A DNA stretch of 11,871 nucleotides from an uncultured Collinsella sp. (GCA_900752425.1 CAADVE010000025.1:1-11871); one strand, 5' to 3'; numbered from the stretch's first letter, positions 1-7,509 are shown. Translations and numbers: made by a program. The notes: generated by a model from the letters alone, not told the origin.

Positions 1-896
1 CGGCTATCGAAGCCCAAGCGCCCGCCGGTTCCCCGCATGCACCGTCGTTGCGCCCTCATGCCAAGGACGCCGAACCCGTACTCACCTTCGACCATGTTGA
101 GTTTGCCTATCCCAATGGCGGAGCCGCCGTACACGACCTTAGCCTGACGCTCTATCCTGGCGAGCTCGTGGGCATCGTCGGCCAAAACGGTGCCGGCAAG
201 ACCACGCTCACCAAGCTGCTCACAGGTCTGCTCAAGCCCGCCTCGGGCAGCGTGCGCGTCACGGGACTGGATACCGCAACCGTCCCCACGAGCCGCATTG
301 CCCGCGAGGTCGCAACCCTCTTCCAAAACCCTGACCGTCAAATCTGCAAGGACACCGTGCTCGACGAGGTCGCCTTTGGCTTGGAGCTTGGCGGCATGGA
401 CCGCGCCGAGGCTCTGCGTCGTGCCCAACTCGTCATCGACCGCTTTGGCTTGCCGGCCGACGAGGCGCCTTTCTCGCTTTCGCGCGGCCAGCGACAAATG
501 GTGGCACTCGCCTCCGTCGTGGTCGTAGAGCCCAAAATCGTGGTGCTCGACGAGCCCACGAGCGGCCTTGATTACCGCGAGTGCATGACCGTCATGGAAA
601 CGGTGCGTACCATGGCCGAGCGTGGCTGCGCCGTAATCATGGTCTGCCACGACATGGAAGTCGTCTCCGACTTTGCCGAGCGCATCGTAGTAATGGCCGA
701 CGGCCGCATCCTCGATCGCGGCCGCACGCACGAGCTGTTCTCGAACATCGAACTCATGCAGCATGCCTACGTTGAGCCGCCCCAGGTCATCGAACTCTCG
801 CGCCGTCTGGCATCTTCCGTCTCGCCCGCTTTTGCGCAGGTGAGCGAGGTCACCGATGTCGTTCGAATTACCAAGGAGATGGTCCACCGTGGTTAA
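1..896 (+). CDS. ecfA: ECF transporter ATP-binding protein (EcfA/CbiO type), 5'-truncated by window edge
   Basis: ATPase subunit of an energy-coupling factor transporter; it would hydrolyse ATP on the inner face of the membrane to drive vitamin or metal uptake with EcfT and a substrate-binding S protein. Numbering from the TTG at base 48: Walker A GQNGAGKTT (45-53), the EcfA-type Q-loop FQNPDRQ (92-98), signature LSRGQ (144-148, Arg in place of the usual Gly), Walker B VVLDEP (165-170) and switch His 201. The frame is open to the window edge (first full codon at base 3) and the TTG has no Shine-Dalgarno sequence, so the gene very likely starts upstream. The Ala/Pro/His-rich stretch before the domain looks like a linker, so this may be the second half of a double ATPase. 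The next gene overlaps its stop codon. The substrate cannot be told from here. Confidence 0.9.
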   Translation, partial: AIEAQAPAGSPHAPSLRPHAKDAEPVLTFDHVEFAYPNGGAAVHDLSLTLYPGELVGIVGQNGAGKTTLTKLLTGLLKPASGSVRVTGLDTATVPTSRIAREVATLFQNPDRQICKDTVLDEVAFGLELGGMDRAEALRRAQLVIDRFGLPADEAPFSLSRGQRQMVALASVVVVEPKIVVLDEPTSGLDYRECMTVMETVRTMAERGCAVIMVCHDMEVVSDFAERIVVMADGRILDRGRTHELFSNIELMQHAYVEPPQVIELSRRLASSVSPAFAQVSEVTDVVRITKEMVHRG

Positions 897-1635
897 CGTC
901 ATCGACTACATGCCGGGCGATACGCTGCTGCATCGCCTGAATCCCGTCGTCAAACTGGGCCTCGCCGCCGCCATCATCGTCGGCATCTTCTTGTCCGACA
1001 CCTACGTGGCGCTGCTGGGCTTTTTGGCACTCACCCTTGCGCTGGGTGCCTATGCCGGCGTCGTCGACCGTCTGTTCTCGCTGCTCAAGTTGCTGATTCC
1101 GCTCGCGCTTATCATGCTGGTGCTCCAGCTGGCCTTTATGCGCGATGGCAACGTGGTGTGGGGCTTTATCACCGACACGGGCCTCATCACAGGATCGAAG
1201 GCCTGCCTGCGCCTGCTGGGCGTGGCGTTACCACTCATCCTCATGCTCATGGTGACCAAGCTCAACGACCTTGCCAACGCCTGCGTCGAGGTGCTGCACG
1301 TACCGTATCGCTATGCTTTCACCTTTACCACGGCGCTGCGCTTTGTGCCGGTGTTTGGTCAGGAGATGAACGCCATCATGGAGGCGCAGACCGCACGCGG
1401 CGTCGAGTACGACACCAAGAACCCCATCAAGAAGCTTAAGCTCATGCTGCCACTGTGCGCGCCACTGCTCATCTCGAGCGTGGGCAAGACCGATGCCACA
1501 GCCTTGGCGGCAGAACAGCGCGGCTTCTATCTGCGTACGCGCGCCAGCTCGTACAAGCGCTACCCCATCAAGGGCCTAGACATCGCCGTGCTCATCGTCA
1601 GCATCGTCCTCATCGCCATCGGCTTCCTGTTCTAG
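889..1635 (+). CDS. ecfT: ECF transporter transmembrane protein EcfT
   Basis: Membrane coupling subunit that links the ECF ATPases to the S component. The protein is 248 aa, within the usual EcfT size. I chose GTG 889 because AAGGAG (873-878) lies 10 nt upstream; a further in-frame ATG at 856 has no such site. Hydrophobic segments fall at about residues 22-38, 39-57, 67-84, 106-123 and 230-248. The two EcfT signature motifs that contact the ATPases are present: TARG (about 168-171) in the first coupling helix and EQRG (about 209-212) in the second, where the first position of the usual A-R-G is changed to Gln. The start overlaps the ATPase stop by 8 bases, which indicates translational coupling in one operon. 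No substrate-binding S gene follows, so it must lie upstream or elsewhere. Confidence 0.92.
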   Translation: MVNVIDYMPGDTLLHRLNPVVKLGLAAAIIVGIFLSDTYVALLGFLALTLALGAYAGVVDRLFSLLKLLIPLALIMLVLQLAFMRDGNVVWGFITDTGLITGSKACLRLLGVALPLILMLMVTKLNDLANACVEVLHVPYRYAFTFTTALRFVPVFGQEMNAIMEAQTARGVEYDTKNPIKKLKLMLPLCAPLLISSVGKTDATALAAEQRGFYLRTRASSYKRYPIKGLDIAVLIVSIVLIAIGFLF

Positions 1636-1664
1636 TTCACCACCGACAGCAACCGCCCAACGCA

Positions 1665-1701
1665 AAAGGCCTCGGCTCGCACCAAACGAGCCGAGGCCTT
1701 T
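1665..1701. terminator. Bidirectional terminator between ecfT and the racemase gene
   Basis: A perfect 15-bp inverted repeat (1665-1679 with 1687-1701) with a 7-nt loop sits between two convergent genes. The stem ends in AAA/TTT, so a short U-run follows the hairpin on both strands. It should end the ecf transcript (+) and the racemase transcript (-). Confidence 0.85.
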
Positions 1702-1760
1702 ACTGTTTCACCAGATAAAACCTACCAAAATTAACCTGTCCCTTTTTGGCGGGTCGGAAG

Positions 1761-2507
1761 CTAGAGGCGGTAGGGAGCGCCGCTACGGATGATGGATTCG
1801 CGCACCAGGACGTCCATGGCGTCAAGGGTAATCTCGGGCATCTCTCGGTACTTTTGCAGCACCGAGAGCTCGGTGCAGGCCAGAATGACGCGGTCGCAGC
1901 CGCTACGGGCGAACTCCCACATCACGCGGTCGAACTTATCCATATCGGGCTCACGTCCGGCCTTCACATCATCGTAGATAAGCGACATCACATCGTTCTG
2001 ACGTTTCTCGCTGGGATAGACAACCTCAACACCCGCAGCCTTACATTCGCGGCCGTAGACGCCCGCGCCCACGGTGCCATCGGTTCCCATAATGCCAATC
2101 TTGTGCACCGGCTCGGCCGGCATACTCAGGTTGGGGTCGAACTCGCACTCCCCCATCACCGCACCGGCCAGAGCATAGCGCACCGACTCACGCGGCATGT
2201 GGATAATCGGCACCTTCGTAAACGACTGGATCTGGTCGTAGAAGTAGTGCGACGTGTTGCAGGGAATGGCAATGTGCGCACAGCCCAGCGACTCGAGTGC
2301 CTGGGCACACTCTTTCATGGTCGCCAGCAGCTTGGCATGCTCGCCGGTCTTAATGGCCAACGTGCGGTCGGGCATAGTCGACTTGGAGAGCACCACCATG
2401 TCGATATGTTCCTGATCGCAGGCAGCAGCCGTATGACGCACCACTTGGTCGTAGTAATACGACGTGGCCTCGGCGCCCATGCCGCCGATAACTCCCAGCT
2501 TTTCCAT
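1761..2507 (-). CDS. Aspartate/glutamate racemase family protein (probable aspartate racemase)
   Basis: PLP-independent amino-acid racemase of the Asp/Glu racemase superfamily, 248 aa, cytoplasmic. The N-terminal GVIGGMGAEAT (5-15) is the family's opening motif. The two catalytic cysteines are visible as Cys83 in PCNTSH and Cys211 in ACTEL, so the two-base mechanism should be intact. I chose the ATG at 2507 because AAGGAGG (2513-2519) lies 5 nt upstream; a longer in-frame start near 2591 would add an unconserved extension. It lies 84 nt downstream of the ATP-grasp ligase on the same strand. The pairing of an aspartate racemase with a D-aspartate ligase, known in Enterococcus faecium, points to aspartate as substrate. 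That choice over glutamate is inference. Confidence 0.85.
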   Translation of the reverse strand: MEKLGVIGGMGAEATSYYYDQVVRHTAAACDQEHIDMVVLSKSTMPDRTLAIKTGEHAKLLATMKECAQALESLGCAHIAIPCNTSHYFYDQIQSFTKVPIIHMPRESVRYALAGAVMGECEFDPNLSMPAEPVHKIGIMGTDGTVGAGVYGRECKAAGVEVVYPSEKRQNDVMSLIYDDVKAGREPDMDKFDRVMWEFARSGCDRVILACTELSVLQKYREMPEITLDAMDVLVRESIIRSGAPYRL

Positions 2508-2529
2508 CGCCGCCTCCTTGGTGACGCTT

Positions 2530-2582
2530 GCGCAATTGCGCGTATCATACCCGCGCCCGCCCGATGCAAACCGGACGGGCGC
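2530..2582 (-). other. Hairpin and 12-bp palindrome between ligase and racemase genes
   Basis: Just after the ligase stop codon, 2553-2563 pairs with 2572-2582 as an 11-bp GC-rich stem (one G-U on the - strand) around an 8-nt loop, with no T-run after it. Next comes GCGCAATTGCGC (2530-2541), a perfect 12-bp palindrome 10 nt before the racemase Shine-Dalgarno sequence. Between them TATGAT (2544-2549, - strand) resembles a -10 box but has no good -35. The stem could be a leaky terminator, an mRNA processing site, or a spacer that sets the ligase:racemase ratio. Confidence 0.45.
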
Positions 2583-2591
2583 CGCGCTCAT

Positions 2592-3848
2592 TTACTTGTA
2601 ATACGTCTTGAACAGCTTAAAGTGGCGCAGCTTGGTGTGCCACATACGCAGCCAGCGGTTAAAGACAAAGTCGCCCTTCATAAACGAAGGGTCGGCGCCC
2701 TTGCCTTCCTTGTCCAGGCGATGCACCTTAGCGCGCAGCTCGGGATCCTTGACGTACTTGTCGACGACGCCCATGGGGACGACCATCCACAGGGCCTCGT
2801 CCTGAGCCGTCACAAACTCCGGCTCAAACGGACGGTTGAACACATACTCGTCCACCACATACTTGGCAACGTTAAAGCCGCTGTTGGTAACGTAGTAGTT
2901 GCTGCGACCCTGGCGCGTGTTGAAATCGAAGAACTTAAACGAGCCGTCGCGCTCGTCGTACTTTACGTCAAAGTTGGAATAGCCCACAAAGTGAAGGTCC
3001 TCGAGCAACTTGCGCACGCCGCCCATGAGCTCGTCGTTGGGCTCGGTAATGATACAGGCATGGTTGCCGACACCGTGGGGCTGATGCTCCTCGAGCAGCA
3101 CATGGCCCAGGCACATCATGCGGACCTTACCGTTGCGGTCGGAATAGCTGGTGAGCACGCGCATGTACTCGTCGTTGCCGGGCACGCGATCCTGCAAGAT
3201 CAGGTCGTCGGTGTAGCCGCTGGCATACGAATCGCGAATGACCTGTTCCAGCTCGGCGCGGTCGGCAATCTCATAGGCCTTTTTCTGGCCCTCGAACTCG
3301 TGCTGCCACCACATGATGCCGTCAGAAGGCTTCAGAATCATCGGGTAAGGAAAATCGATCTGGTCGAGCACTTCGGCAGGTGCCTCGCCTCGGGCGTTCA
3401 GCATCGCCATGGTGAAGGTAAAGGTATGCGGATAGGGCACACCATGCTTCTCGCACAGCTCGTAGAAGATCTCCTTCTTCTGGCACTGCTCGAGCATGCT
3501 GTAGGGCGCGTAGGGAGCGACGATGTTATCCGCCAGCTCATGAGCATCCTTGGCTTGAGCCACGAGAGCGACATAGTTGTCGCCACAGCCCACAAGGACA
3601 ATCGTCTTATCGGTATGCGCTTGGGCAATGCCGTTGACGGTTTTGAGCATCACGGGCATGGTATCGATATCCACGTTGGGCGTGTAGTCGATAATCTGGC
3701 TGCGGTACGCGGGACCCGTCTGATACTTGCCAAAGACCAGACTCTTGACCTGGTACTCCTCGTAGAAGGCGCGCGCCACCGAATAGGCGTTGATGTCGCC
3801 ACCGAGCAGCACGGGAATGAACTCGCGCTCTGTAAATTGCAATGCCAT
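2592..3848 (-). CDS. ATP-grasp carboxylate-amine ligase, probable D-aspartate ligase (Asl-like)
   Basis: An ATP-grasp enzyme of 418 aa, cytoplasmic, expected to form an amide bond through an acyl-phosphate. Visible parts: an N-terminal Rossmann-like region starting PVLLGGDINAYSVAR (12-26); the ATP-grasp lysine in PYPMILKPSDG (Lys173); and FFDFNTRQGRSN (306-317), which corresponds to the metal-binding E/D-x-N and Arg segment of the fold. The size and the partnership with an aspartate racemase match the D-Asp ligase of Enterococcus faecium, which adds D-Asp to the stem-peptide diamino acid. The ATG at 3848 has AGGAAG (3854-3859) 5 nt upstream. Other ATP-grasp substrates cannot be excluded from sequence alone. 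It is the first gene of a two-gene unit with the racemase. Confidence 0.8.
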   Translation of the reverse strand: MALQFTEREFIPVLLGGDINAYSVARAFYEEYQVKSLVFGKYQTGPAYRSQIIDYTPNVDIDTMPVMLKTVNGIAQAHTDKTIVLVGCGDNYVALVAQAKDAHELADNIVAPYAPYSMLEQCQKKEIFYELCEKHGVPYPHTFTFTMAMLNARGEAPAEVLDQIDFPYPMILKPSDGIMWWQHEFEGQKKAYEIADRAELEQVIRDSYASGYTDDLILQDRVPGNDEYMRVLTSYSDRNGKVRMMCLGHVLLEEHQPHGVGNHACIITEPNDELMGGVRKLLEDLHFVGYSNFDVKYDERDGSFKFFDFNTRQGRSNYYVTNSGFNVAKYVVDEYVFNRPFEPEFVTAQDEALWMVVPMGVVDKYVKDPELRAKVHRLDKEGKGADPSFMKGDFVFNRWLRMWHTKLRHFKLFKTYYK

Positions 3849-3904
3849 GGAAACTTCCTATCATGAACTGCCCACACAACGGGCGGTCTTTGCGCATCTG
3901 ATTT

Positions 3905-3934
3905 ATTCTAGCGTGCCAAGCCGCCGGCGCCCAA
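3905..3934 (-). promoter_or_regulatory. Candidate promoter for the ligase-racemase unit
   Basis: On the - strand TTGGGC (3929-3934) and TAGAAT (3905-3910) are 18 bp apart. The -10 matches the consensus at five of six positions; the -35 is weak. Transcription would start near 3898 and give a leader of about 50 nt before the ligase ATG. Confidence 0.4.
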
Positions 3935-3969
3935 AGCTCCACCGTATCTATGGCAATCGACGTAATCGT

Positions 3970-4044
3970 CCAGCACGAAGGCCAGCACGAAGACGGCGCT
4001 CACCGTTGTATGACAATGGGCAATGAACCTACCATTGTTGTAGG
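3970..4044. repeat. Short tandem repeat and inverted repeat in the divergent intergenic region
   Basis: CCAGCACGAAG occurs at 3970-3980 and again at 3982-3992, a 12-bp tandem unit repeated twice. Farther on, ACAATGG (4013-4019) and CCATTGT (4032-4038) form a 7-bp inverted repeat with a 12-bp spacer, close to a possible weak promoter for the MOSC gene (TTGTAT 4006-4011, TACCAT 4030-4035, 18 bp apart). The inverted repeat could be an operator. I see no gene between 3849 and 4080. Confidence 0.4.
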
Positions 4045-4080
4045 ATTCAACATGTAGCCCGCCCCGTCGAAAGGTGCACC

Positions 4081-4713
4081 GTGCCCCAGGCTCATCCGAT
4101 CAACAACCCCATCATTGACGCCGCCAAGCGCGAACTTGCAGATCGTGCCCAGACGGCAGCTCCCCTACGCACCGCAAACGATGCTTACAACGGGCCTGCC
4201 CGTATCGTCTCAATCAACACGTCGGAGCACAAAGGCACGCGTAAGTCACCCGTCGCCGACGGGCACGACACCGTCATCGAGCAGTTTGGCCTCGCCTCCG
4301 ATGCGCACGCCGGGCATTGGCACCGCCAGGTTTCCTTTTTAGCTGCAGAGTCTATCCAGACGGCGCAGGCGCGCGGGCTCGATGTGCACGAGGGCGACTT
4401 TGGCGAGAACTTCACAACCCAGGGCATCAACCTGCTCTCGCTCCCCCTGGGAACGCAGCTCAAGATTGGCAACGATGTCCTGGTCGAAATCAGTCAGATC
4501 GGCAAGGTCTGCCACACCCGCTGTGCCATCTACTATCTCGCCGGCGACTGTATCTTTCCCCACGAGGGCGTTTTTGGCGTGGTACTAAAGGGCGGAGAGG
4601 TCCATACCGGCGACGATATCCGGGTAGTCAAACTCGGCGACGGCACCTGTTCGTTCACCCCCGCCGAGGCCCTCGAAGAGATTGAGCAGGCTCGCCAGAA
4701 GGGCACGCTGTAG
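4081..4713 (+). CDS. MOSC domain-containing protein
   Basis: A 210-aa protein made largely of one MOSC domain, the fold shared with the C-terminal domain of molybdenum cofactor sulfurase and with YiiM-like reductases; such proteins bind Mo cofactor or carry sulfur. The domain starts about residue 38 (GPARIVSINTSEHKGTRK). It holds GLASDAHAG (70-78) and the Cys-bearing region QIGKVCHTRC (139-148) followed by DCIFPHEGVFG (156-166); Cys144, Cys148 and Cys157 are the candidate reactive cysteines. GTG 4081 is the only start upstream of the domain since the in-frame stop at 4024; its ribosome site is poor (AAAGG at 4070-4074). The first 37 residues are not recognisable. No molybdopterin gene is adjacent, so the acceptor is unknown. 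Confidence 0.85.
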   Translation: MPQAHPINNPIIDAAKRELADRAQTAAPLRTANDAYNGPARIVSINTSEHKGTRKSPVADGHDTVIEQFGLASDAHAGHWHRQVSFLAAESIQTAQARGLDVHEGDFGENFTTQGINLLSLPLGTQLKIGNDVLVEISQIGKVCHTRCAIYYLAGDCIFPHEGVFGVVLKGGEVHTGDDIRVVKLGDGTCSFTPAEALEEIEQARQKGTL

Positions 4714-4772
4714 TTATAAAACCCCACGTTGAGATAGCTTTTACAGCCCAAAACTCCTCTCAAACAGGGCTC

Positions 4773-4905
4773 TGTAACGTTAAAGTTGAACTCTATGGTT
4801 TCTCAACAATTCATCATAACTGCAGGTCAAAGCCAAAGCCTCAAGTTCAACTTGACCCTTTGGAACCTTTAAGGTTCAAGTTGAGGTCGAAAGCAGTAGT
4901 AGAAT
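4773..4905 (+). promoter_or_regulatory. Palindrome-rich operator cluster and promoter of the secreted wall protein
   Basis: This AT-rich stretch holds a perfect 15-bp palindrome TCAAGTTCAACTTGA (4841-4855), a second one GAACCTTTAAGGTTC (4863-4877), and AAGTTGA at 4783-4789 and 4878-4884 with its complement at 4847-4853. GTTCAACTTGACC (4845-4857) and GTTCAAGTTGAGG (4874-4886) differ only by C-to-G changes. A good -10, TAGAAT (4900-4905), follows, but no -35 lies at the normal distance; the AAGTTGA element sits there instead. That layout suggests a promoter needing an activator bound to these repeats. The regulator is not identified. Confidence 0.55.
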
Positions 4906-4947
4906 ACCGTTCGAACCATAACCTACGATTGATTGCAGAGGGACTGG

Positions 4948-6081
4948 ATGCAGCATTCGAATCATCGCACCGCAGCGCTCATTGCGTCGAAGCCGGCTCG
5001 TATCATCACGAGCGCCGCTCTCGCCGTTGCGCTGACGGCCACGCCGATGCTCTCCCCCGTTGCGGCGTATGCCGCCTCGCAGGCAACGCAGGACCAGCTT
5101 TCCGCAGCCCAGCAGAAGATCGAAGCCGCCACGAGCGCCTACAACGACGCCCGCACCAAACTCGATGATCTGCAAAAGCAGATTGACTCCAATGAGGCAA
5201 GCATCGAGGAAATCGAGGCCAAGCTTCCCGAGCAGCAGGCCAAGGCAAGCTCCGCCATGCGCGATCTGTACAAGTATCAGAAGGGCACCAATCCCATCGT
5301 GAGCTTCCTGGTCAATGCGCAGAGCCTGGGTGAGTTCATCACGACCTGCAAATACACCAACCAGATCACGAGCTCGAGCGTCGACGAGATCGAACAGCTC
5401 AATAACATGCAAACCGAACTCGAGCAGAACAAGGCCGAGCTCCAGCAGGCCAAGTCACAGCTTGAGACAGAGCAGAAAAACGCCGAGGACGCGCTGGCGC
5501 AGGCCCAGCAGCTCCGCAGCGAGGCACAGGCAAAAGCCGAGCAGGAAAATGCCGCCGAGCTTGCCAAGCTTGAGGCCGATAAGGCCGCTGCCGCCGAGAA
5601 GCTCTCGGGCGAGGGCGTAAGCGGCAGCAATTCAAGCAGCCAGGCCACCAACACCAACACCACCATCGACACCACGGTGAACAACGCCAATACCGGTAGT
5701 TCCGATTACGATTCGTTCATTAATGAGTGGACGAGTCGCATCGACAACTACCTTGCCGGCTCCCCCATGGCAGGCCAGGGCTATAACTTTGCCGTCGCCG
5801 CTTGGAATACCGGTGTCGATCCCCGTTGGTCCCCCGCCATCGCCTGCATCGAGAGCACCAAGGGTGCTTATTGCGCCAATTCTTACAACGCCTGGGGCTG
5901 GAGTGCCCGTGGCGGCGGTTGGCGCAGCTTTGGCAGCTGGAGCGAGGGCATCTCCGCCCACGTTGCCTATCTGGGCGCCAACTACGGCTCCACCCTTACC
6001 CCGGCAGCGGCCAAAAAGTACTGCCCGCCCACGTGGCAGGACTGGTACAACAAAGTCGCCGCTCAGATGAACCGCATCTAA
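4948..6081 (+). CDS. Secreted PcsB-like coiled-coil protein with lysozyme-like C-terminal domain
   Basis: A 377-aa exported protein, probably a peptidoglycan hydrolase or a cell-separation factor. Residues 1-42 are a Sec signal peptide (basic N-region, hydrophobic core, likely cleavage after AYA at 40-42). Residues about 45-220 are two long Ala/Glu/Gln-rich coiled coils flanking KYQKGTNPIVSFLVNAQS (109-126), the hallmark layout of the PcsB N-terminal domain. A Ser/Asn/Thr-rich linker (about 222-252) leads to residues 255-377, with AIACIESTKGAYC (297-309) and NAWGWSARGGGW (314-325); Glu302 is the candidate catalytic acid in a lysozyme/glucosaminidase-like fold. ATG 4948 follows AGAGGGA (4937-4943); the in-frame TTG at 4933 lies before this site. 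CHAP and NlpC/P60 domains, more usual in such proteins, are absent. Confidence 0.82.
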   Translation: MQHSNHRTAALIASKPARIITSAALAVALTATPMLSPVAAYAASQATQDQLSAAQQKIEAATSAYNDARTKLDDLQKQIDSNEASIEEIEAKLPEQQAKASSAMRDLYKYQKGTNPIVSFLVNAQSLGEFITTCKYTNQITSSSVDEIEQLNNMQTELEQNKAELQQAKSQLETEQKNAEDALAQAQQLRSEAQAKAEQENAAELAKLEADKAAAAEKLSGEGVSGSNSSSQATNTNTTIDTTVNNANTGSSDYDSFINEWTSRIDNYLAGSPMAGQGYNFAVAAWNTGVDPRWSPAIACIESTKGAYCANSYNAWGWSARGGGWRSFGSWSEGISAHVAYLGANYGSTLTPAAAKKYCPPTWQDWYNKVAAQMNRI

Positions 6082-6090
6082 GTGCAACTG

Positions 6091-6122
6091 AAAAGGGCCC
6101 CAATGGGGCCCTTTTTTCTTTT
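6091..6122. terminator. Strong intrinsic terminator after the secreted wall protein gene
   Basis: An 11-bp perfect stem (6091-6101 with 6105-6115), a 3-nt loop and a T-run broken once by C (6112-6122) lie 9 nt after the stop codon. The T-run overlaps the stop codon of the convergent kinase gene at 6121-6123. The stem begins with AAAA on the + strand, so it may also end the kinase transcript from the other side. Confidence 0.92.
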
Positions 6123-7509
6123 AGGTAGCGGAAGTATCGACGACGCCGGTCGCATTGGCAACCGCGACTATGACGATCATGCATAGGAGCAGCACACCCA
6201 ATGCCTTGAACCAGAGTTTCGCGAGTTTCATGCCGCGATAGCTGTCGAGCAGTGCGAATCGCCGACGAAGACGGCGCTTATCGAGCAGCGCAAAATGCAT
6301 GAGCGCCATAAGGCCATCGACAAAGAAAAAATACTCGATTATGAGAAGCCACGTCGGGTAGCTTTGGTTTGCTCCGGTGGGGTGAAAGACGGCAAAGTGA
6401 CTTCCGGCAAAGAACACAAGCAGCGAGAAGCAGACGAGCGTATTCCAAATGCGGCCCAGAGACTCCGGAACGCGAGAGAGCAGGCCGCATGCAGCGGAGG
6501 CGGCAGGGCCAGGAGGCCCTGCGGGGTTCTGGAGCCCTTGGGGCGTCAACACCGTCTCCGAGGCCGGAGTTCGGACAGGCGGCGCAGGAGGCCGCACGGG
6601 GCGACTCAGATCGTATGCCGCGCGCGTCGCCCGTCCCAACGCTTCCGCACTCGCAAAACGCTTGGCCGGGTCGAGCGCCATCGACATGCAGACGGCATCG
6701 GCAAGTGGAGTGGGAATGCCGCGCGCCTCGCATTGCTCGCGCATGTCGAGCCCTGGCTTAGGGTCGACTCCCGTCAAGCAGAAGAACAACAGGGCGCCAA
6801 GTGCGTAGACGTCGCTTCGCACGCTCGTCTGCCCAAACCCATACTGCTCGGGCGGCGCATAGGGTCGCGTGCCAAACTTGACGGTGTCGGCATCGGCGCC
6901 ATCGTGCCATACGCGCGCGATCCCCAGGTCGATAATCACCAGCGATGAAAACGTCAGGCCGTCATCAGGCGTATAGTTGGCACCTGTCACGATGATATTC
7001 GACGGCTTGAGGTCACGATGGATCACCGGCGCCGACGTCTCCCCCGCCATTGCAAAACCGGCATGGAGCTCGCCCACGGCGTCGCAAAGGACAGGATACA
7101 ATTCACGCGCATAATCGGGGGTGGCTCCCAGACGGTCCACCAGCGCCCCGAGTGTCTCCCCTTCGATGTATTCCATAACCACGTTGAGCTCGTCGCCCAC
7201 ACGACGACAATCGACGATTCTGGGCAGGTGCTCAAAACGCCTGCCTGCCCGCTGAGCGGCAAACAGACGCTCGTATGCCCCGCCGATTTGAGCCGAAGCA
7301 TCGATGCGTTTACGAACAAAGGGACCGAGCGAACCACCGCCGGTTCCTTCAAAGTACACGAGCTCGGTTGTTTCAACGGACGAGCGCTTAAGTACACGCT
7401 CCACGCGATAGCTGTCGTCGCGATCGAGCGACGCCAGGTGCTCGGCAAGCGCTGCGGTCAGCTCGTCATCGGAATATGTTGGGCTCTGAGTATCCATAGC
7501 CTCCATCAT
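6121..7509 (-). CDS. Membrane-anchored Hanks-type Ser/Thr protein kinase
   Basis: A 462-aa kinase with a cytoplasmic catalytic domain and a C-terminal membrane anchor. Numbered from the ATG at 7509: ATP-binding Lys67 in FVRKRI, catalytic HRDLKPSN (164-171), DLG (194-196, in place of DFG) and APPEQYG (218-224), so it looks active. A Pro-rich linker (about 304-335) leads to three hydrophobic helices (about 357-375, 386-406, 432-452) in place of the PASTA repeats of PknB/Stk1. The start is uncertain: ATGs lie at 7509, 7506 and 7497 and a GTG at 7527, and none has a well-spaced Shine-Dalgarno sequence (GGAGG is only 2 nt before 7497). A 9-bp hairpin lies just upstream. It is last in line after an HTH gene and an FxLYD gene. 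No phosphatase gene is near. Confidence 0.9.
   Translation of the reverse strand: MMEAMDTQSPTYSDDELTAALAEHLASLDRDDSYRVERVLKRSSVETTELVYFEGTGGGSLGPFVRKRIDASAQIGGAYERLFAAQRAGRRFEHLPRIVDCRRVGDELNVVMEYIEGETLGALVDRLGATPDYARELYPVLCDAVGELHAGFAMAGETSAPVIHRDLKPSNIIVTGANYTPDDGLTFSSLVIIDLGIARVWHDGADADTVKFGTRPYAPPEQYGFGQTSVRSDVYALGALLFFCLTGVDPKPGLDMREQCEARGIPTPLADAVCMSMALDPAKRFASAEALGRATRAAYDLSRPVRPPAPPVRTPASETVLTPQGLQNPAGPPGPAASAACGLLSRVPESLGRIWNTLVCFSLLVFFAGSHFAVFHPTGANQSYPTWLLIIEYFFFVDGLMALMHFALLDKRRLRRRFALLDSYRGMKLAKLWFKALGVLLLCMIVIVAVANATGVVDTSAT

Noticed and set aside
1746..3866. Very long open frame (about 700 codons) on the + strand
   Set aside because: It is exactly antisense to the racemase and ligase genes, both of which have clear family motifs. 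Its His/Val/Leu-rich translation is typical of a complement frame in GC-rich DNA.
4745..4771. Terminator for the MOSC gene
   Set aside because: AGCCC and GGGCT can pair over 5 bp, but the 17-nt loop and the lack of a T-run make intrinsic termination unlikely.
6295..6948. 217-codon + strand frame within the kinase region
   Set aside because: It is an Arg-rich antisense shadow of the kinase gene, with no domain and no upstream signals.
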